This document shows, in pieces, positions 63,111-64,000 of a stretch of DNA of 64,000 nucleotides. This DNA comes from Prorocentrum cordatum (lineage: Eukaryota; Sar; Dinophyceae; Prorocentrales; Prorocentraceae), in NCBI GenBank assembly GCA_963575745.1, contig CAUYUJ010005703.1, positions 269,501-333,500 on the forward strand, read 5' to 3'. Positions within the stretch are counted from its first letter, which is position 1, and every line of letters starts with the position of its first letter. Below the pieces are notes generated by a model. It searched no databases. It was not told where the DNA came from and saw nothing but the letters and a program-made list of their open reading frames with translations. The position numbers and the translations under genes were made by a program.

Positions 63111-63400
63111 GACCTGCTTGCCATGGGGCCACGAAAGGCGTAAGGGGCGTGCCGAAATTGGCGCGGTGCCCGCATGCGAACGCAGCCGCTGGGGCCCTCG
63201 GCGGAGCTCCCTAAGGGGCCACGAAACGCGCAAGGGGTGTGCCGACATGGGCGCGGTGCCCGCATGCGAACGCAGCCACGGGGGCCTTCGGTGGAGCTCC
63301 CTACGGGGTCACGAAACGCGCGAGGGGCGTGCCGAAATCGATGCGGCGCCCGCATGCGAAAGCAGCCACTGGGACCTTCGGCGGAGCTCCGCATGGTCAC
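63110..63400. repeat. 90-bp tandem repeats, three copies
   Basis: GGGGCCACGAAA(C/G)GCG starts at 63,125 and 63,215, and a variant at 63,305 (period exactly 90). Units end CGGTGGAGCTCCCTA. A separate unit lies at 61,555. CCATGGGGACCTGCTTG is also duplicated at 63,090-63,125. Confidence 0.92.
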
Positions 63401-64000
63401 CTCTGACCGGAATTCAGAAAACATTGATCAAACTGCTTCGTCGTTCGAAGGGTCGCCCGACCCTTTGGCAAACAGCGCGGCGCCCTTTGCGCGAAGGCCG
63501 CTTTGCACAGATACGCGCAATTGAAACTCGTCACGAACCCGCGGCGCCGCCGTTTGTCCCAAACGAAAAACAAGCACGCAGAAGCTGGCAACGGGACATT
63601 TGCACTGGCAGTGGCGTCGCGAACAAACAACTCCACGCGCGCTACACCATTCCATCCAATACATTAGCACGAGCGCGGCAGCGCGGGAAACCCGCGGACG
63701 CTGGGCCGCCGACGCAAGGGCGCGGCACTGGCGAGGCGCGCGCGCGTGCAAAAGAGCGCGGCTGAACAAATTGTTCCACAATCGAGGGGGGAGCACGAGC
63801 AAGATTGGCGCAACGGCGAAATGCAGACGATCTTGGGCGTCGTCGAAGAAATGCTTGCGACGCAGCGTCGCACTTGGCCCCGCTACCACTGCCAGGGCGC
63901 ACCCCGCAAACACACAGCGCAGTACCCGCGCCAGCGCTGGGCTCGTTGCCCAAAGCCTTGGCGAAGGCGCAAGCAGGGCTTGGAACCAAGGCTGCAGATA
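63401..64000. other. No gene recognised
   Basis: Open frames on both strands, none with a motif I can name. The sequence runs off the window. Confidence 0.4.

Noticed and set aside
62374-63765. 463-codon plus-strand ORF
   Set aside because: Antisense to the helicase remnant and running through the 90-bp repeats; no motif of its own.

Overview
The window looks like nuclear DNA of a core dinoflagellate. The main evidence is a perfect 22-nt copy of the dinoflagellate spliced leader at 28,461-28,482 (minus strand) and a near-perfect copy at 55,534-55,556. Further evidence is the GC-rich composition, the very low gene density, several decayed dinoflagellate-type LINE and copia elements, and introns whose donors are not GT. 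The genus cannot be fixed from sequence alone; Prorocentrum-like genomes are my first guess. Nothing bacterial is present: no operons, CRISPR arrays, rRNA or tRNA were seen.

Layout. 0-8.9 kb: an ATC microsatellite, a 5'-truncated LINE (LINE-A, minus strand) and purine-rich filler. 8.9-42.1 kb: one cyclophilin-type peptidyl-prolyl isomerase gene on the minus strand, which I assembled from five small exons at about 42.0, 40.2, 22.1, 18.3 and 9.0 kb. They join in frame, in order, and at short direct repeats. Its introns (1.65, 18.0, 3.8 and 9.1 kb) hold almost everything else in this half: a long decayed LINE with RNase H (LINE-B, 10.7-17.1 kb), several satellite families, microsatellites, a spliced-leader relic, and a Helitron-like replicase remnant preceded by an array of zinc-binding-like Cys modules (33.4-35.5 kb). 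Intron 1 has terminal inverted repeats inside a direct repeat, which is the signature of an introner (a transposon-made intron).

42-53 kb holds no convincing gene: CCAAGANGGCC-type repeats, a tandem duplication, a possible P-loop fragment, GAT microsatellites and a 152-bp satellite. 53.4-55.2 kb has the one long intact-looking ORF, a Trp/Cys-rich membrane protein with a C-x4-C...C-x2-H motif. At 55.53 kb a spliced-leader relic marks the exact 5' end of a third LINE (LINE-C: ORF1 plus endonuclease), which is cut off by a GGC microsatellite. 58.9-60.95 kb is a decayed Ty1/copia pol (minus strand). 62.4-63.1 kb is a frameshifted PIF1/Helitron-type helicase C-terminus (minus strand), followed by 90-bp tandem repeats.

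How it fits together: the cellular genes I can support are the cyclophilin gene and perhaps the 53.4-kb membrane protein. The rest is mobile-element debris and tandem repeats that have inflated introns and intergenic space. No function was checked by database search; all family calls rest on motif reading.
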